In this document: positions 37,553-47,843 of the stretch, piece after piece
Numbering within the stretch: position 1 is the first letter of the stretch
Layout of the letters: each line of letters starts with the position of its first letter
Source of the DNA: Bacteroidota bacterium
Lineage (GTDB): Bacteria; Bacteroidota; Bacteroidia; UKL13-3
DNA: 64,000 nucleotides
Assembly (NCBI GenBank): GCA_947507965.1
Contig: CANNQU010000007.1
Span: forward strand, 1-64,000
Direction: 5' to 3'
Notes under the pieces: generated by a model
Database searches by the model: none
Told to the model about the DNA's origin: nothing
The model's input: the letters and a program-made list of their open reading frames with translations, nothing else
Translations under genes and position numbers: made by a program

Positions 37553-39148
37553 ATGCATCTAAAATTAATCCCCTTAAGTTTCTTACTATTATTCTTTTTC
37601 CAACCAATACACTCACAAACGAATAATACAAACCTCAGCAATGGGATTGCATTTGATGGCGAACCCTACCTCGCTATAAATCCTAGCAACAATCAAAACT
37701 TGGTGGCGGCCTGGATGGGATTGAAATTAAGTAACGGGCTTCTTCGAATTGCGATAAAAACACGCAGTAGTTTTGATGGGGGTAACTCGTGGAGTTCTGT
37801 AAATAGTCTTCCACATTTTGGAACCACCTATGGGTCGGCAGATGTGTCGATGGATTATGATAAGAATGGCATGCTCTATTTATGTTATATTGATTATAGG
37901 CAGGCACCCGATAGTGGTGGCATTTATGTCGTCCGCTCTACCGATGGAGGCCTAAACTGGGATACCCCTTCCAAAGCGTTTGACATGTATGATGTGGCCA
38001 ATAAAAGACCTATCGACCGACCATGGCTAGTGGTTGATAAGTCGAGCACCGCGAATGCAGGAACCGTTTATATTACCTCGAAACCTGCGCCATGGATTGC
38101 AATGCCCAATCGTAACTATTATAAGTTTTCTACCGATCAAGGCCATAGCTGGAGTGCCATTGCGAGTATCGATGGAGGCATCCATTTGATTGGCGATATA
38201 ATAGCGCAACCGATGGCAACACCTGCAACCACAAGAAGCGGAGTATTCTGTGCTGTATATCCAAGTTATTTAATATCGCAAAATATTTTGCCGGCTTACT
38301 ATTTGGCTACCACCAGAAACAAAGGACAAACATTTAACTATGCCACGGTAATTGCTTCTGTACCAGCGGCACTCGACACCAACTGCAAAAATGGATATCT
38401 CCTGCTCGCAAGTCCGGTGGATAGCAATAAGATGATATTTTTATTGCCCAATGCAACACTTGGAGATGGAGATATTTTAGCATTTCATAGCAACGATGGA
38501 GGACTCAACTGGAGCAATTCGGTACGCGTTAATGATGATGCAGTTGCCAATGGGAAACTACAGGATATGGTATGGGCGGCATACAACGAAAATGGGAAAT
38601 TGGCTGTTATCTGGCGCGATCGACGCAACGCCAATACCAACGGTTTCTGGAACGCCGGTTATGATTTTTATTATTCAACGAGCAGCGATAACGGACAAAC
38701 TTTTACCACCAACAAAAAACTTTCAAACCAATATATTGCCTTCGATTCGATACTCACTGCCAACGGCAATGACTTTATGAGTGGTATCTATTGCGGCGAT
38801 ACACTAAGCGCTGTTTGGGGCGACACACGCAGTGGCAAAATGAATATCTATTTCGCTAAAACCATCGCCTCAAGTAATACCAATATTGGAATTTCAATGC
38901 TCGAAGGAGAGAAATCAAGAATCCATCTTTACCCAAATCCAACCACCGAATCATTATGTGTTGATGTGGCCGAATGGCTCATTGGCAAAGAAATCACCAT
39001 CTTTGATTCGAATGGAAGAAAAGTGCAATCGGCACTTACAATCGCTACGCAAAACCAAATAAACATTGCTCAACTACCCGGTGGCACCTATTATTTAACC
39101 ATCGCAGAATGCAAGGAAGATTGCATCGTGAGATTTACAAAAAAGTAA
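37553..39148 (+). CDS. BNR/sialidase-like beta-propeller protein with T9SS type A domain
   Basis: The protein has 531 aa. A signal peptide (to ~IHSQ, 22) leads into a six-bladed-type propeller with Asp-box repeats (S-x-D-x-G-x-x-W/F): FDGGNSW, TDGGLNW, TDQGHSW, NDGGLNW and SDNGQTF. The fold is that of sialidases and related secreted glycosidases or binding proteins. The Arg triad of sialidases cannot be assigned with confidence, so it may be a non-enzymatic propeller. The C-terminal ~75 residues form a T9SS type A sorting domain (LYPNPTTESLCVD, DSNGRKV, GGTYYLTI). Probably cell-surface or secreted. Confidence 0.87.
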   Translation: MHLKLIPLSFLLLFFFQPIHSQTNNTNLSNGIAFDGEPYLAINPSNNQNLVAAWMGLKLSNGLLRIAIKTRSSFDGGNSWSSVNSLPHFGTTYGSADVSMDYDKNGMLYLCYIDYRQAPDSGGIYVVRSTDGGLNWDTPSKAFDMYDVANKRPIDRPWLVVDKSSTANAGTVYITSKPAPWIAMPNRNYYKFSTDQGHSWSAIASIDGGIHLIGDIIAQPMATPATTRSGVFCAVYPSYLISQNILPAYYLATTRNKGQTFNYATVIASVPAALDTNCKNGYLLLASPVDSNKMIFLLPNATLGDGDILAFHSNDGGLNWSNSVRVNDDAVANGKLQDMVWAAYNENGKLAVIWRDRRNANTNGFWNAGYDFYYSTSSDNGQTFTTNKKLSNQYIAFDSILTANGNDFMSGIYCGDTLSAVWGDTRSGKMNIYFAKTIASSNTNIGISMLEGEKSRIHLYPNPTTESLCVDVAEWLIGKEITIFDSNGRKVQSALTIATQNQINIAQLPGGTYYLTIAECKEDCIVRFTKK

Positions 39149-39211
39149 TAAATCAATTCTCATTTTAAAAACCGGCTGTAACGATATTCGTGAATGAGAT
39201 GATCACTCGAA

Positions 39212-40663
39212 TCATTCCTCCGGATTGGATTGCCACTTTCGTGCCAATGGAATAAACATCAAAAACATCAAAATGAAGATGACCGTAATATTGGTGATAT
39301 TAATTTCAAACATATACGTATCAAGCCAAGTATAAAGTGGATGAGGGGGAGGACAATCTTTCAAATACGAAGGAGAACAAGGAGAAGCGAATACATCACG
39401 AAGTAGCACATAGATTATAATTTCAACAAAAGGGGTTAACCAAATAAACCAGTTAAAGATGACCCCTGCATATAATTTCATTCTAGAAGAATAGATTAGA
39501 AAACAGGAACTTGTAAAGAATAAAACCCATAAAAAAAGTAGAAACCCTAATATCCCGTTTTCCCATCTCAACGAAACCCCAATCAACATCAATAGAATAC
39601 ACCATATACCAACACCAACGATGCCCGTTAACCAAGGCTTCAGGTTAGTAATTCGAAAGCTGAAAAGAAGAATTGCTGCCGCTAATGCATAATATAACAT
39701 TCCAAGGAGTATTCCTCGATTCCAGAAGCCTTCCCGAACTTCTATGATCGTGCCCATCGCACTTCTTAAGTCACCCATGCTAACATCTGAGCTATTACCA
39801 TAGAGATAGCGAACCGTAAATCGGGCATCATTAAAGCATTCAACTAAAACACTATCCGGATCAATTTTACAGTTAACTCCATATTTATAACATAGCGCTT
39901 CAAAACGACGCATCAACCATAAAACCGAATCTTTTTTGCCTACTTTTAGCCATTGTACCGCTATTTTATTGAGGGCCTCTCCATCTTTCAGAAACAAATC
40001 CGAACTTGCAAATTGAATTGTTTGAGAACAACAATACAAATAGCTTTTCTCATATACATTGGTATCATTGATTAGAGACGTTCGTTCTTCAACATCTTCA
40101 TTGTATCCATGTTCATCCGTAGATTTTTTTCTCTCTTCAGATAAAACGGAATCGCGAATATGCCTTGTTTTAATGGAGTCGCAACAATAGCGAATATCAA
40201 ATTCACTTTCTGTGAACGCCATAAAATGACATGCCAGATTGGCAAGATCAGCCTCTTTCTTCAAATCCGCATCTCTTGTCATCGCATTGATTTTATGGTA
40301 AAGGCCTTGCTCATAACTAAAGAAAAAAGTAGAAGAGGAAAAGAAAACAACAAACAAAATCACAAATTCAAAAAACAAATACTTTACGCCTAGGGTATAA
40401 AATAATTTAAACGGGTTATTACGAAGGTAAAAAAGCAACCAAAATATGATAAAAACAAGAGTGACTAAAACCGAAAACGTAGTAACACCTTCAATTCGTA
40501 ATATACGCCATTCATATAATTCAGTAATTTGAACAGGATAGAGATAGCCTCCCAAATAAAAAAGCAGATGAAGAAAAAGCAGGAGTGGCAATACCACTAC
40601 AATTTTTGTATTCCAAAATAAAGGATAGTTGCTTAAAAGGTAATTATTTAATTTATTAAACAT
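39212..40663 (-). CDS. membrane protein with large Cys-rich extracytoplasmic domain (ABC transporter partner?)
   Basis: The protein has 483 aa. Three N-terminal membrane spans (~22-43, 57-78, 92-116) lead to a ~190-residue hydrophilic domain with eight cysteines, including two CC pairs (RYCCDS, LYCCSQ). About five C-terminal spans follow, with a further Cys pair in the loop SPCSPSYLKDC. I do not recognise a named family. It is 8 nt downstream of an ABC ATPase gene on the same strand, so the simplest reading is its permease or ABC-2-like membrane subunit. The large soluble insert is unusual, and the Cys pattern suggests disulfides if that domain is periplasmic. Confidence 0.75.
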   Translation of the reverse strand: MFNKLNNYLLSNYPLFWNTKIVVVLPLLLFLHLLFYLGGYLYPVQITELYEWRILRIEGVTTFSVLVTLVFIIFWLLFYLRNNPFKLFYTLGVKYLFFEFVILFVVFFSSSTFFFSYEQGLYHKINAMTRDADLKKEADLANLACHFMAFTESEFDIRYCCDSIKTRHIRDSVLSEERKKSTDEHGYNEDVEERTSLINDTNVYEKSYLYCCSQTIQFASSDLFLKDGEALNKIAVQWLKVGKKDSVLWLMRRFEALCYKYGVNCKIDPDSVLVECFNDARFTVRYLYGNSSDVSMGDLRSAMGTIIEVREGFWNRGILLGMLYYALAAAILLFSFRITNLKPWLTGIVGVGIWCILLMLIGVSLRWENGILGFLLFLWVLFFTSSCFLIYSSRMKLYAGVIFNWFIWLTPFVEIIIYVLLRDVFASPCSPSYLKDCPPPHPLYTWLDTYMFEINITNITVIFILMFLMFIPLARKWQSNPEE

Positions 40664-40671
40664 ATATTATT

Positions 40672-41865
40672 TTAGTTAATAAAAAAACGTCGGGATGAAT
40701 TGGAAATATTACGGAAATAATCGGGCTCTATATTGCAATGTACCATGGCATCAAGCACCTCGGTTAGGGCTGTTTCCATAGAAAAATAGAGCAGATAAAC
40801 ACCCCCATTGAATTGTAGTTTTTGTAATGGTAAATTTTTAAATGCCTCCGTTAAATCTTCCCGACTGCTTTTCGTTTCAATTTCAATAATCAAATAATCA
40901 ACCATCGTGGTTTCGGGCCTTGCGGTAGCAGTATTATTTTGATACTGTGGTTCACCATTTTTTATAAAAATTATTTTATCCGAAACTTTTTCTACTTCAT
41001 AAATATGCTGAGAACTCAGGATCATTCCAAAAGGAGTTGAAATTGAATTGGCCATATATTTAAGATCCTGTAAGATGGTTTGTTGGGAGTTGATGTCCAA
41101 ATTCGCCAATGGCTCGTCGAGTAGTACTATTTTGGGATTTCTAAGCAAGGTTTTAGCCAACTCAAAGCGCGTGCGATAACCCGATGATATTCGACTCCAT
41201 GTAAGGTGACGATAAGGCCTTAAACCCAATCGTGCAATCATCATATCGGCCCAAAGATGACTATCATCTCCTGTGAAACCATAAAAAGGAAGCACGAATT
41301 TTAGATTATCCATTAACGTACCATACCATCGTGGTATGCGTTGTTCAATATAGATGAGTTTCGTTTTTAATTCGTATTGCTCTTTATGTTCTTTCGCAAA
41401 ATGATACCTAATTTCTCCATGATCGGGTTTTAGCTCTGATGCCAGAAGTCTTAATAAAGTGGTCTTGCCATTTCCGTTTTCGCCTACGAGTCCGGTTATT
41501 TGGCGTTCATACATATCAAAATTCAGCCCTTTGATACTAAAGCCACTTTTAAAATAGGTTTTATTTACCTCCTTCACCGAGAGTATCTTCCGCTCTTCAA
41601 CTGGCTTTAAAAAATCATGTTTTACGCCAATATTACGTATATGCTGCAATAAATGATGGGCACGATTTTTATTTTCAACGGGTTCAAGTAACATCATGTT
41701 ATCGTCACTTTCAAGCCATTCATAATAGCTTATTGTTTCCCTAAAAACATCCATATTCTGTGTTTCAATGGCACAATCCGTTAGCCTGCGTAAGGCCAAT
41801 GAATGATCTTCGGAATTGAAATAAGCATATACTTCTTTTAGGTGTGATTCAAATTGATTATCCAT
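40672..41865 (-). CDS. atypical ABC transporter ATPase with N-terminal helical domain
   Basis: The protein has 397 aa. Residues 1-90 are a helical extension absent from ordinary ABC ATPases. The nucleotide-binding domain then shows Walker A GENGNGKTT (128-136), Q-loop IEQ (173-175), a divergent signature ISSGYR (226-231) instead of LSGGQ, Walker B IVLLDEP (246-252) with D-loop ANLD, and switch His H287. The C-terminal ~90 residues form an extra domain of unknown fold. The ATPase site looks active. It is followed at 8 nt by a Cys-rich membrane protein. The pair has the look of a two-component exporter, and the substrate is unknown. Confidence 0.85.
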   Translation of the reverse strand: MDNQFESHLKEVYAYFNSEDHSLALRRLTDCAIETQNMDVFRETISYYEWLESDDNMMLLEPVENKNRAHHLLQHIRNIGVKHDFLKPVEERKILSVKEVNKTYFKSGFSIKGLNFDMYERQITGLVGENGNGKTTLLRLLASELKPDHGEIRYHFAKEHKEQYELKTKLIYIEQRIPRWYGTLMDNLKFVLPFYGFTGDDSHLWADMMIARLGLRPYRHLTWSRISSGYRTRFELAKTLLRNPKIVLLDEPLANLDINSQQTILQDLKYMANSISTPFGMILSSQHIYEVEKVSDKIIFIKNGEPQYQNNTATARPETTMVDYLIIEIETKSSREDLTEAFKNLPLQKLQFNGGVYLLYFSMETALTEVLDAMVHCNIEPDYFRNISNSSRRFFIN

Positions 41866-41969
41866 CTTTCCGTTTTGTAAACTAATTGAATTATAACTCT
41901 AGCGATCTATCATTAGAGATCGTTCTGCGACTCCAAAATGATCTATTTATTATAAACATATCACGTCTT

Positions 41970-44324
41970 CTATTTCATACTAATCACCTCAAAACTATGC
42001 GGTGCTATCGTTACCATTACTTCATTATCGGAGAATTTGATGGTGCTTCCAAAATTTGAAAACACTTTTTTGAAACTAAGGGGGTATATTTTTGTTTGAG
42101 GTTCGTTTGATTTATTAAATATAACCAACATCCCTTCATTGAAGTAACGTCGTAAAAACGAATATATTTTCTCGTTGCATTCTAAATCTTCATAGGTACC
42201 ATACATTAGGCACATTTCTTTTTTTCTCAGCTCGCATAACTTAGAGGCGATTGCTTTGGTTTGAAGCTGAAACCTATTGAGGTTATCGAAAATCATCGGA
42301 CGGCGGTTATCGGGATCATTAGCACCGGTCATGCCGATTTCATCGCCGTAATAAATTACCGGCGTTCCGGGGATGGTGGCGATAAAGGCCGTCATCATCT
42401 GTAATTTTTGATACCCGATCGTATCCATCACTTTCACCTCTCGTTCCCATCCGGTTTCGCGGTCGTTATCGCTGAAACTCATGCCTTTGCTTGCATACGC
42501 CATAAAACGAGTGATATCGTGATTGCCGGTAATATTACCCATCAGATGATGGGACCCGAAATAATTCAGGGAGGCGTTAACGGCATTCTTTGCTTTAGTA
42601 AAACTCACCTCATCTTCTATAAAAGCACTTCGTGCATCGAAATAAACATTAAAATCAAATTGTGCATCGAGTTGTCCGCTACCGATATAACTATTCATTA
42701 AGGCCCTGCTGCCAAAAGTTTCGCCTATTTGTATTAAGTGTTTTTGTTTAGGTATTTCAATTTCCTTTTTCAACTTGTACGTTAAAGTACGCCAAAAAAT
42801 TTGAGGCACATGTTTTACGGCATCATGACGAAATCCATCCAAATTAAATCGTTTGATCCAGCCCACGGCGCTATCGGTAAAAAGCTGCAAGGGGGCGTCT
42901 TGGGTATAATCAATATCGGCTAAAAACTCATCGAACCAGGTTGTTAAGTCATATTGATCCCAACGGCGCAAATTTTTCGTTCCATCGGGCAGATAAATAC
43001 TATTGAACCATTCATTTTTATGTTGTTGATAAATGGGGTTCTCCATGTGAACATGGTTACTAACAAAATCTAAGATAACATTGATATCCTTTCTATGGGC
43101 TTCTTCTACCATCAGCTTTAGCTCTTCTTCGGTTCCAAAACGATGATCGACATTACTGATGCTAACGACCCAGTAGCCGTGGTATCCACTATACTTACGT
43201 TGAGGAGCGATATATTCATGGTAAGCGCCTTCCGGGTTCTGATTAAGCGGAGAAACCCAGATGGTATTAATACCGATGGATGAAAAATACCCCTCTTTTA
43301 TTTTTTGGGTAATACCGGCTAGGTCGCCACCAAAATAGTTTGCACGATCGGCCAAGCTATCATCCACTACTTTTTGTGTATTGCTTTTATTGCCATCTAA
43401 AAACCGATCGGCCATCATAAAGTAATAGATATTCCCTTCCTTATCTTCCCGTGTTATTTGCTTGGCATCGATAACTACCTTCCCAGTTTCCAATGGGATT
43501 AACAAATCATTGGAAGCACCGAAGGCATTATAGGCATATACACGAATATAGCTTCGTTTCATACGAGCTGCAGCCTTTGGAATACTAATTTTGTTATTCA
43601 AAATCGGCACGCGCTGATTTTGCCAAAAAGCTATAATCTGATCCGCCTTCATAGCATCAATTTCAATGCTACTGCGAGTTACCGACTGGGTGTTTAGTTT
43701 CGGCTTCAAGGTGTTATCCATATCCACTTTTAAAACGGAGTTATAACCTCCATTGCCATTACTGGTCGAATCCATATTGCTCTTATCCAGATGATCTTTA
43801 CCATCAATATTCAAGAGGTATTGATAGACGCCAGGTTCGAGCTTTTTTGAAAGTGCATAAACCCCTTTTTCCTCGAATCGTAACGAATCCTTTCCATTTC
43901 CCCAGCCATTAAAATCGCCACGTATTAACACGGATACTTTTCGTGAGCCGTTATCAAAGGAATAGGTATTATCGAGGTATTCAAATCGTACTTTTCGGCT
44001 ACTACTTTTTTTAATTAGAATATGATACATTCCTTTTCCTGTTTCAACTTCAATTGCACTCAACAGCGGCAAGGAGTCGGTTTTTGCCCATAACTTCAAC
44101 TGCTTCTTATCGCTACTCCAAAGAAAGGAAAGAGCGGTTGGCAGGGTTATTTTTTGAATGACATTAACATCCATAAAATAATCATTTAAAACCACTATGG
44201 TTGTATCTTCCGTAAGATTAATTGGAGATGCCAAACCGAAAATTTCTTCGTCATGAAAATACGTTTCATCAGAGCAAGAAGCGAAAACCATTGCAATGGA
44301 AAAGAGAAAGAGTACCTGTTTCAT
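41970..44324 (-). CDS. GH13 alpha-amylase-family lipoprotein
   Basis: The protein has 784 aa from the ATG at 44324, with a lipobox VFASC (residues 13-17), so it is a lipoprotein at the cell envelope. A starch-binding/CBM48-like module is seen at ~128-200 (VLIRGDFNGWGNG, YQYLLNIDG). The GH13 (alpha/beta)8 domain carries VILDFVSNH (region I), GFRHDAVKH with the nucleophile D501 (region II), IGETFG with the acid/base E535 (region III) and TGNHD with the third catalytic Asp D603 (region IV). A C-terminal beta domain follows. The enzyme should hydrolyse or rearrange alpha-glucans. It is isolated: no SusC/SusD genes are adjacent. Confidence 0.93.
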   Translation of the reverse strand: MKQVLFLFSIAMVFASCSDETYFHDEEIFGLASPINLTEDTTIVVLNDYFMDVNVIQKITLPTALSFLWSSDKKQLKLWAKTDSLPLLSAIEVETGKGMYHILIKKSSSRKVRFEYLDNTYSFDNGSRKVSVLIRGDFNGWGNGKDSLRFEEKGVYALSKKLEPGVYQYLLNIDGKDHLDKSNMDSTSNGNGGYNSVLKVDMDNTLKPKLNTQSVTRSSIEIDAMKADQIIAFWQNQRVPILNNKISIPKAAARMKRSYIRVYAYNAFGASNDLLIPLETGKVVIDAKQITREDKEGNIYYFMMADRFLDGNKSNTQKVVDDSLADRANYFGGDLAGITQKIKEGYFSSIGINTIWVSPLNQNPEGAYHEYIAPQRKYSGYHGYWVVSISNVDHRFGTEEELKLMVEEAHRKDINVILDFVSNHVHMENPIYQQHKNEWFNSIYLPDGTKNLRRWDQYDLTTWFDEFLADIDYTQDAPLQLFTDSAVGWIKRFNLDGFRHDAVKHVPQIFWRTLTYKLKKEIEIPKQKHLIQIGETFGSRALMNSYIGSGQLDAQFDFNVYFDARSAFIEDEVSFTKAKNAVNASLNYFGSHHLMGNITGNHDITRFMAYASKGMSFSDNDRETGWEREVKVMDTIGYQKLQMMTAFIATIPGTPVIYYGDEIGMTGANDPDNRRPMIFDNLNRFQLQTKAIASKLCELRKKEMCLMYGTYEDLECNEKIYSFLRRYFNEGMLVIFNKSNEPQTKIYPLSFKKVFSNFGSTIKFSDNEVMVTIAPHSFEVISMK

Positions 44325-44432
44325 TTGGTAAATATAATAATATATTACAGCCAACAGGTACAGAGGCTTCTATTATTTGCTATGAAGTGCCCATCAACAG
44401 AACAACGTCATTAAAGCGTTATTCAATAGCTT

Positions 44433-46331
44433 TTATGGTGCCAATTCAAAATCGGCTTGTCTTTTAATCGGATCGGCAGAGATGATTTTTATCTTGATTT
44501 TGTCGCCAATTTTAAATGACTTCTTCGTACGTTTTCCAACCACCATAAAATTCTGATCATCATAGGTATAGTTATCATCCACCATGGTAGTAAGTCGAAT
44601 CATGCCTTCGCATTTGTTGGCCACAATTTCGGCATACATACCCCATTCGGTGGTTCCGCTTATTATCGCTTCGTGCGTTGAACCCAAAAGTTTTTGTAAA
44701 AACTGCATCTGCTTATACTTTTTACTGGCTCGTTCAGCCTCAGCAGCACCTATTTCCTTCTCGGTACTATGCTTGCAACGTTTTTCAAGTATTTCCGCAT
44801 CAGGACTCTTGTGTTTAAGCAGATATTCCTGTAATAAGCGATGCGTCATCATATCAGGATATCGTCGAATGGGTGAGGTAAAATGAGAGTAATGAGAGTA
44901 TCCCAACCCATAATGTCCTGATTTTTTCGTTGAGTAATATGCTTTCGGCATACTTCGTATGGCAAAATGTGAGATGATATGTTGTTCCGGCTTACCTTCA
45001 CTATCCTTTAACATGGCGTTAATGCTGGCGGCAATCGTGCGGTCGCTTTTAGCGTTTATTTCGTAGCCAAATCGCTTCGCAAAACTGGTGAGTGTACTTA
45101 GCTTGCTGTCTTCAGGAGCATCGTGTACCCGGTTCACCGAGGTAAATTTATGATTATTTAAAACCTCCGCTACTTTTTTATTGGCAAGAAGCATTAACTC
45201 TTCAATGAGTTTATGCGACGCTTTGCGTTGATACTGATAAATTTCAATCGGCTCATTTTTATCATTGAGTTTAATTTTTATTTCCTCGGAGTCGAAATTA
45301 ATTGCGCCATGCTTAAATCTTTCTTTCTGCAACAATTTAGCTAACGTGTTAACCATCAAAATCTCCTTAGAATGAATTCCTACTTCTGTATCAATAATTT
45401 GTTGTACTTCATCATAGGTAAATCGTTTGTTGGAATGGATAATGGTTTTACCATACCACGTATGCACTACTTTAGCATCGGGTGTCAGTTCAAGTACAGC
45501 GCTAAAGGTGAGCTTATCCTCATTTGGCCTCAAAGAGCATAGCACATTACTAATTTTTTCAGGTAACATGGGCACCACTCGATCAACCAAATACACCGAA
45601 GTGGCACGCTGCATAGCGGTATCTTCCAAGGCCGTATTTGGCGTCACATAGTGCGTTACATCGGCGATATGAACTCCAATTTCAAAATTCCCATTGGGCA
45701 GCACAAGGTAAGAAATGGCATCATCAAAATCTTTGGCATCATCGGGGTCGATGGTGAAAGTGAGGATATCTCTGAAATCCCTACGTTTTTTAATTTCATC
45801 CGGAGCGAAATCATCTTTAATCTTCTCCGATTCAGATAAGGTTTCATCGTTGAATTCCTGATCGATATTAAATTCATACAATATGCTATCAATCTCTGTG
45901 TGATGCTCTCCCGGCTTTCCTAATACTTTAATAACTTCACCAATAGGAAGTTCATCATGTTCTACCCATCGCGAAAATTTCACGACTACTTTTTCATCGT
46001 GTTCTGCATTATTGAGTTTGCCAAACGGCACCACAAAATAATACGGTATCTTTTTGCTGTCGGCAGCGAAAATGGCCCGGTCTTTATCGATATCAATAAT
46101 ACCGGTGTATTCATGTTCGGCACGCTTTACGATATTCGTTACTTCACCCATCATTTTGTTTTTGCTGCTTTGCGACGGTTTAAAGCGAAACAACACCTCG
46201 TCGCCATGTAACGCTCGATACGTATAACGACGAGGGATAAAAACATCTTTCTTAAAATCATCACTGATTACATAGGCATTGCCATCAATAAGCATGTCGA
46301 TGGTTCCTTTATATAATTTTTGTTTTGTCAT
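44433..46331 (-). CDS. rnr: ribonuclease R (RNase II/R family exoribonuclease)
   Basis: RNase R degrades RNA 3'-5', including structured mRNA and rRNA. This 632-aa version has an OB/cold-shock domain region (~5-135), a full RNB catalytic domain (~185-510) and a C-terminal S1 domain (~545-632). The RNB domain has the Asp cluster TIDPDDAKDFDD (193-204), DIADVTHYV-type strand (221-229) and the later RYPDMMTHR. The family's N-terminal helix-turn-helix/CSD1 extension is missing, making it shorter than E. coli RNase R (~813 aa). An in-frame stop lies 12 codons upstream, so the short start is real. Confidence 0.92.
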   Translation of the reverse strand: MTKQKLYKGTIDMLIDGNAYVISDDFKKDVFIPRRYTYRALHGDEVLFRFKPSQSSKNKMMGEVTNIVKRAEHEYTGIIDIDKDRAIFAADSKKIPYYFVVPFGKLNNAEHDEKVVVKFSRWVEHDELPIGEVIKVLGKPGEHHTEIDSILYEFNIDQEFNDETLSESEKIKDDFAPDEIKKRRDFRDILTFTIDPDDAKDFDDAISYLVLPNGNFEIGVHIADVTHYVTPNTALEDTAMQRATSVYLVDRVVPMLPEKISNVLCSLRPNEDKLTFSAVLELTPDAKVVHTWYGKTIIHSNKRFTYDEVQQIIDTEVGIHSKEILMVNTLAKLLQKERFKHGAINFDSEEIKIKLNDKNEPIEIYQYQRKASHKLIEELMLLANKKVAEVLNNHKFTSVNRVHDAPEDSKLSTLTSFAKRFGYEINAKSDRTIAASINAMLKDSEGKPEQHIISHFAIRSMPKAYYSTKKSGHYGLGYSHYSHFTSPIRRYPDMMTHRLLQEYLLKHKSPDAEILEKRCKHSTEKEIGAAEAERASKKYKQMQFLQKLLGSTHEAIISGTTEWGMYAEIVANKCEGMIRLTTMVDDNYTYDDQNFMVVGKRTKKSFKIGDKIKIKIISADPIKRQADFELAP

Positions 46332-46442
46332 GTTATACGAATTGAAGAATACAATTTTGATTTGTTATGGAGTGCCGTTAAACAAATGAGATACAACGTA
46401 TTGCTAGTAAAATTAATTTATGATTCATCCTTCCTCTCGCCA

Positions 46443-47834
46443 CTACTGATATCCCAAAATCTTCATCATGCTTTGTGCATTTTGCTCTTCACTAAAAACA
46501 GTGCTATTGTTTTGGGCATCGATTAATATATGCTTGGGGGCTGGCAATAAACAATGTTGCAAGCCACCATACCCACCGATGCTTTCCTGGTAAGCGCCGG
46601 TATGAAAAAACCCAATATGTAGTTTCTCTCCTGATTTAATTTTAGGCATAAAAACCTGATTGGCTTGCACTTCACTATTATAATAATCCATTCCGTCGCA
46701 GGTAATACCACCTAAATTCACCCGTTCGTAGGGTCGGTCCCAATGGTTGAGCGCTAGTAAAATAAATTTCTGGCCAATACCCCAGGTATCGGGCAAGGTA
46801 TTAATAAAGGAGCTGTCGATCATATACCAGAGTTCGCTGTCGTTTTGCTGTTTTATACCGAGTACGGAATAAAGTGCTCCTCCACTCTCACCCACGGTAA
46901 AAGAGCCAAACTCGGTGAAAATATTCGGAACGGGAACATTTCGGTCATCACATATTGCTTTTATAGAAGACACAATCTGATCAATTAGGTATTCATAATC
47001 TATTTCAACGCCCAAGGAATTATAAATGGGTAATCCTCCACCAATATCAAGACTATCAAGCTCAGGACAAATCAATTTTAATTCGCAATATTTTTCTACC
47101 TGACGAGCCAGTTCACTCCAATAATAGGAAGTATCCTTGATTCCGGTATTAATAAAAAAATGAAGCATCTTAAGTTTGAATTTGGAGTTGCCTTTGATTT
47201 TTTCATTATAAAACGGGATCACATCGTTATATCGAATTCCAAGCCGTGAATTATAAAGCAAAAAATTGGGATCCTCATTGGTAGCCAGCCGCAAACCTAT
47301 GGTACATTCCTTTGTAGTGGCATTTCCTAACTGTAAAAGCTCGTCTTTATTATCTAATATACAGACTACATTTTCAAAGTCATCATTGATGAGGGCAGCA
47401 ATTTTATCCAGATAATCCTGCGTTTTAAAGCCATTATGAAGAAGAAAGGTACTTTTAGAAATCTTTTTTTCCAGGTATAGTGCACGTATGATGTCAATAT
47501 CAAAGCCACTGCTGGTTTCAATATGGATATCATTTTTCAGGGCTTCATCCAAAATGAACTTAAAATGAGAACTCTTGGTACAGTAACTATAAGTGTAGGT
47601 ACCTTGGTAATCATTTTTTTCAATGGCACGCTGAAACCATCTTTTCGCATTATTAATTTGAGCAGAAATTTTAGGTAAGTAGGTGAATTTTAATGGCGAC
47701 TGATATTTTTCAGTTAGATCCATTAGGCGTATGTTATTATAATAAAGCTCGTTGTTCTTCTCCTCAAAACCATGACGGGGAAAGAAAAAAGTTTGATCGA
47801 TTAAATCTTTATATCTGTTTTTTAACATGATCAT
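46443..47834 (-). CDS. speA: biosynthetic arginine decarboxylase (short type)
   Basis: This PLP-dependent decarboxylase makes agmatine from arginine, the entry to putrescine and spermidine synthesis. The 463-aa product is of the fold-type III alanine-racemase/ODC family. The PLP Lys is K87 in TYSYCTKSSH. HIETSSGFDI is at ~110, LDIGGGLPIYN corresponds to the PLP-phosphate-binding Gly-rich loop, and the catalytic CD motif is in GGITCDGMDYY (~376). It is the shorter Bacteroidota type rather than the ~650-aa E. coli SpeA. ATG 47834 or 47828 could start; homologues favour MLKNRYKD (47828). A -7 box lies directly upstream. Confidence 0.9.
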   Translation of the reverse strand: MIMLKNRYKDLIDQTFFFPRHGFEEKNNELYYNNIRLMDLTEKYQSPLKFTYLPKISAQINNAKRWFQRAIEKNDYQGTYTYSYCTKSSHFKFILDEALKNDIHIETSSGFDIDIIRALYLEKKISKSTFLLHNGFKTQDYLDKIAALINDDFENVVCILDNKDELLQLGNATTKECTIGLRLATNEDPNFLLYNSRLGIRYNDVIPFYNEKIKGNSKFKLKMLHFFINTGIKDTSYYWSELARQVEKYCELKLICPELDSLDIGGGLPIYNSLGVEIDYEYLIDQIVSSIKAICDDRNVPVPNIFTEFGSFTVGESGGALYSVLGIKQQNDSELWYMIDSSFINTLPDTWGIGQKFILLALNHWDRPYERVNLGGITCDGMDYYNSEVQANQVFMPKIKSGEKLHIGFFHTGAYQESIGGYGGLQHCLLPAPKHILIDAQNNSTVFSEEQNAQSMMKILGYQ

Positions 47835-47843
47835 TTAAAAACG

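Noticed and set aside
41897-41921. Inverted repeat CGATCT...AGATCG between the GH13 gene and the ABC ATPase
   Set aside because: Only 6 bp with an 8-nt loop and no T-run; overlapping alternative pairings make it unconvincing as a terminator or operator.
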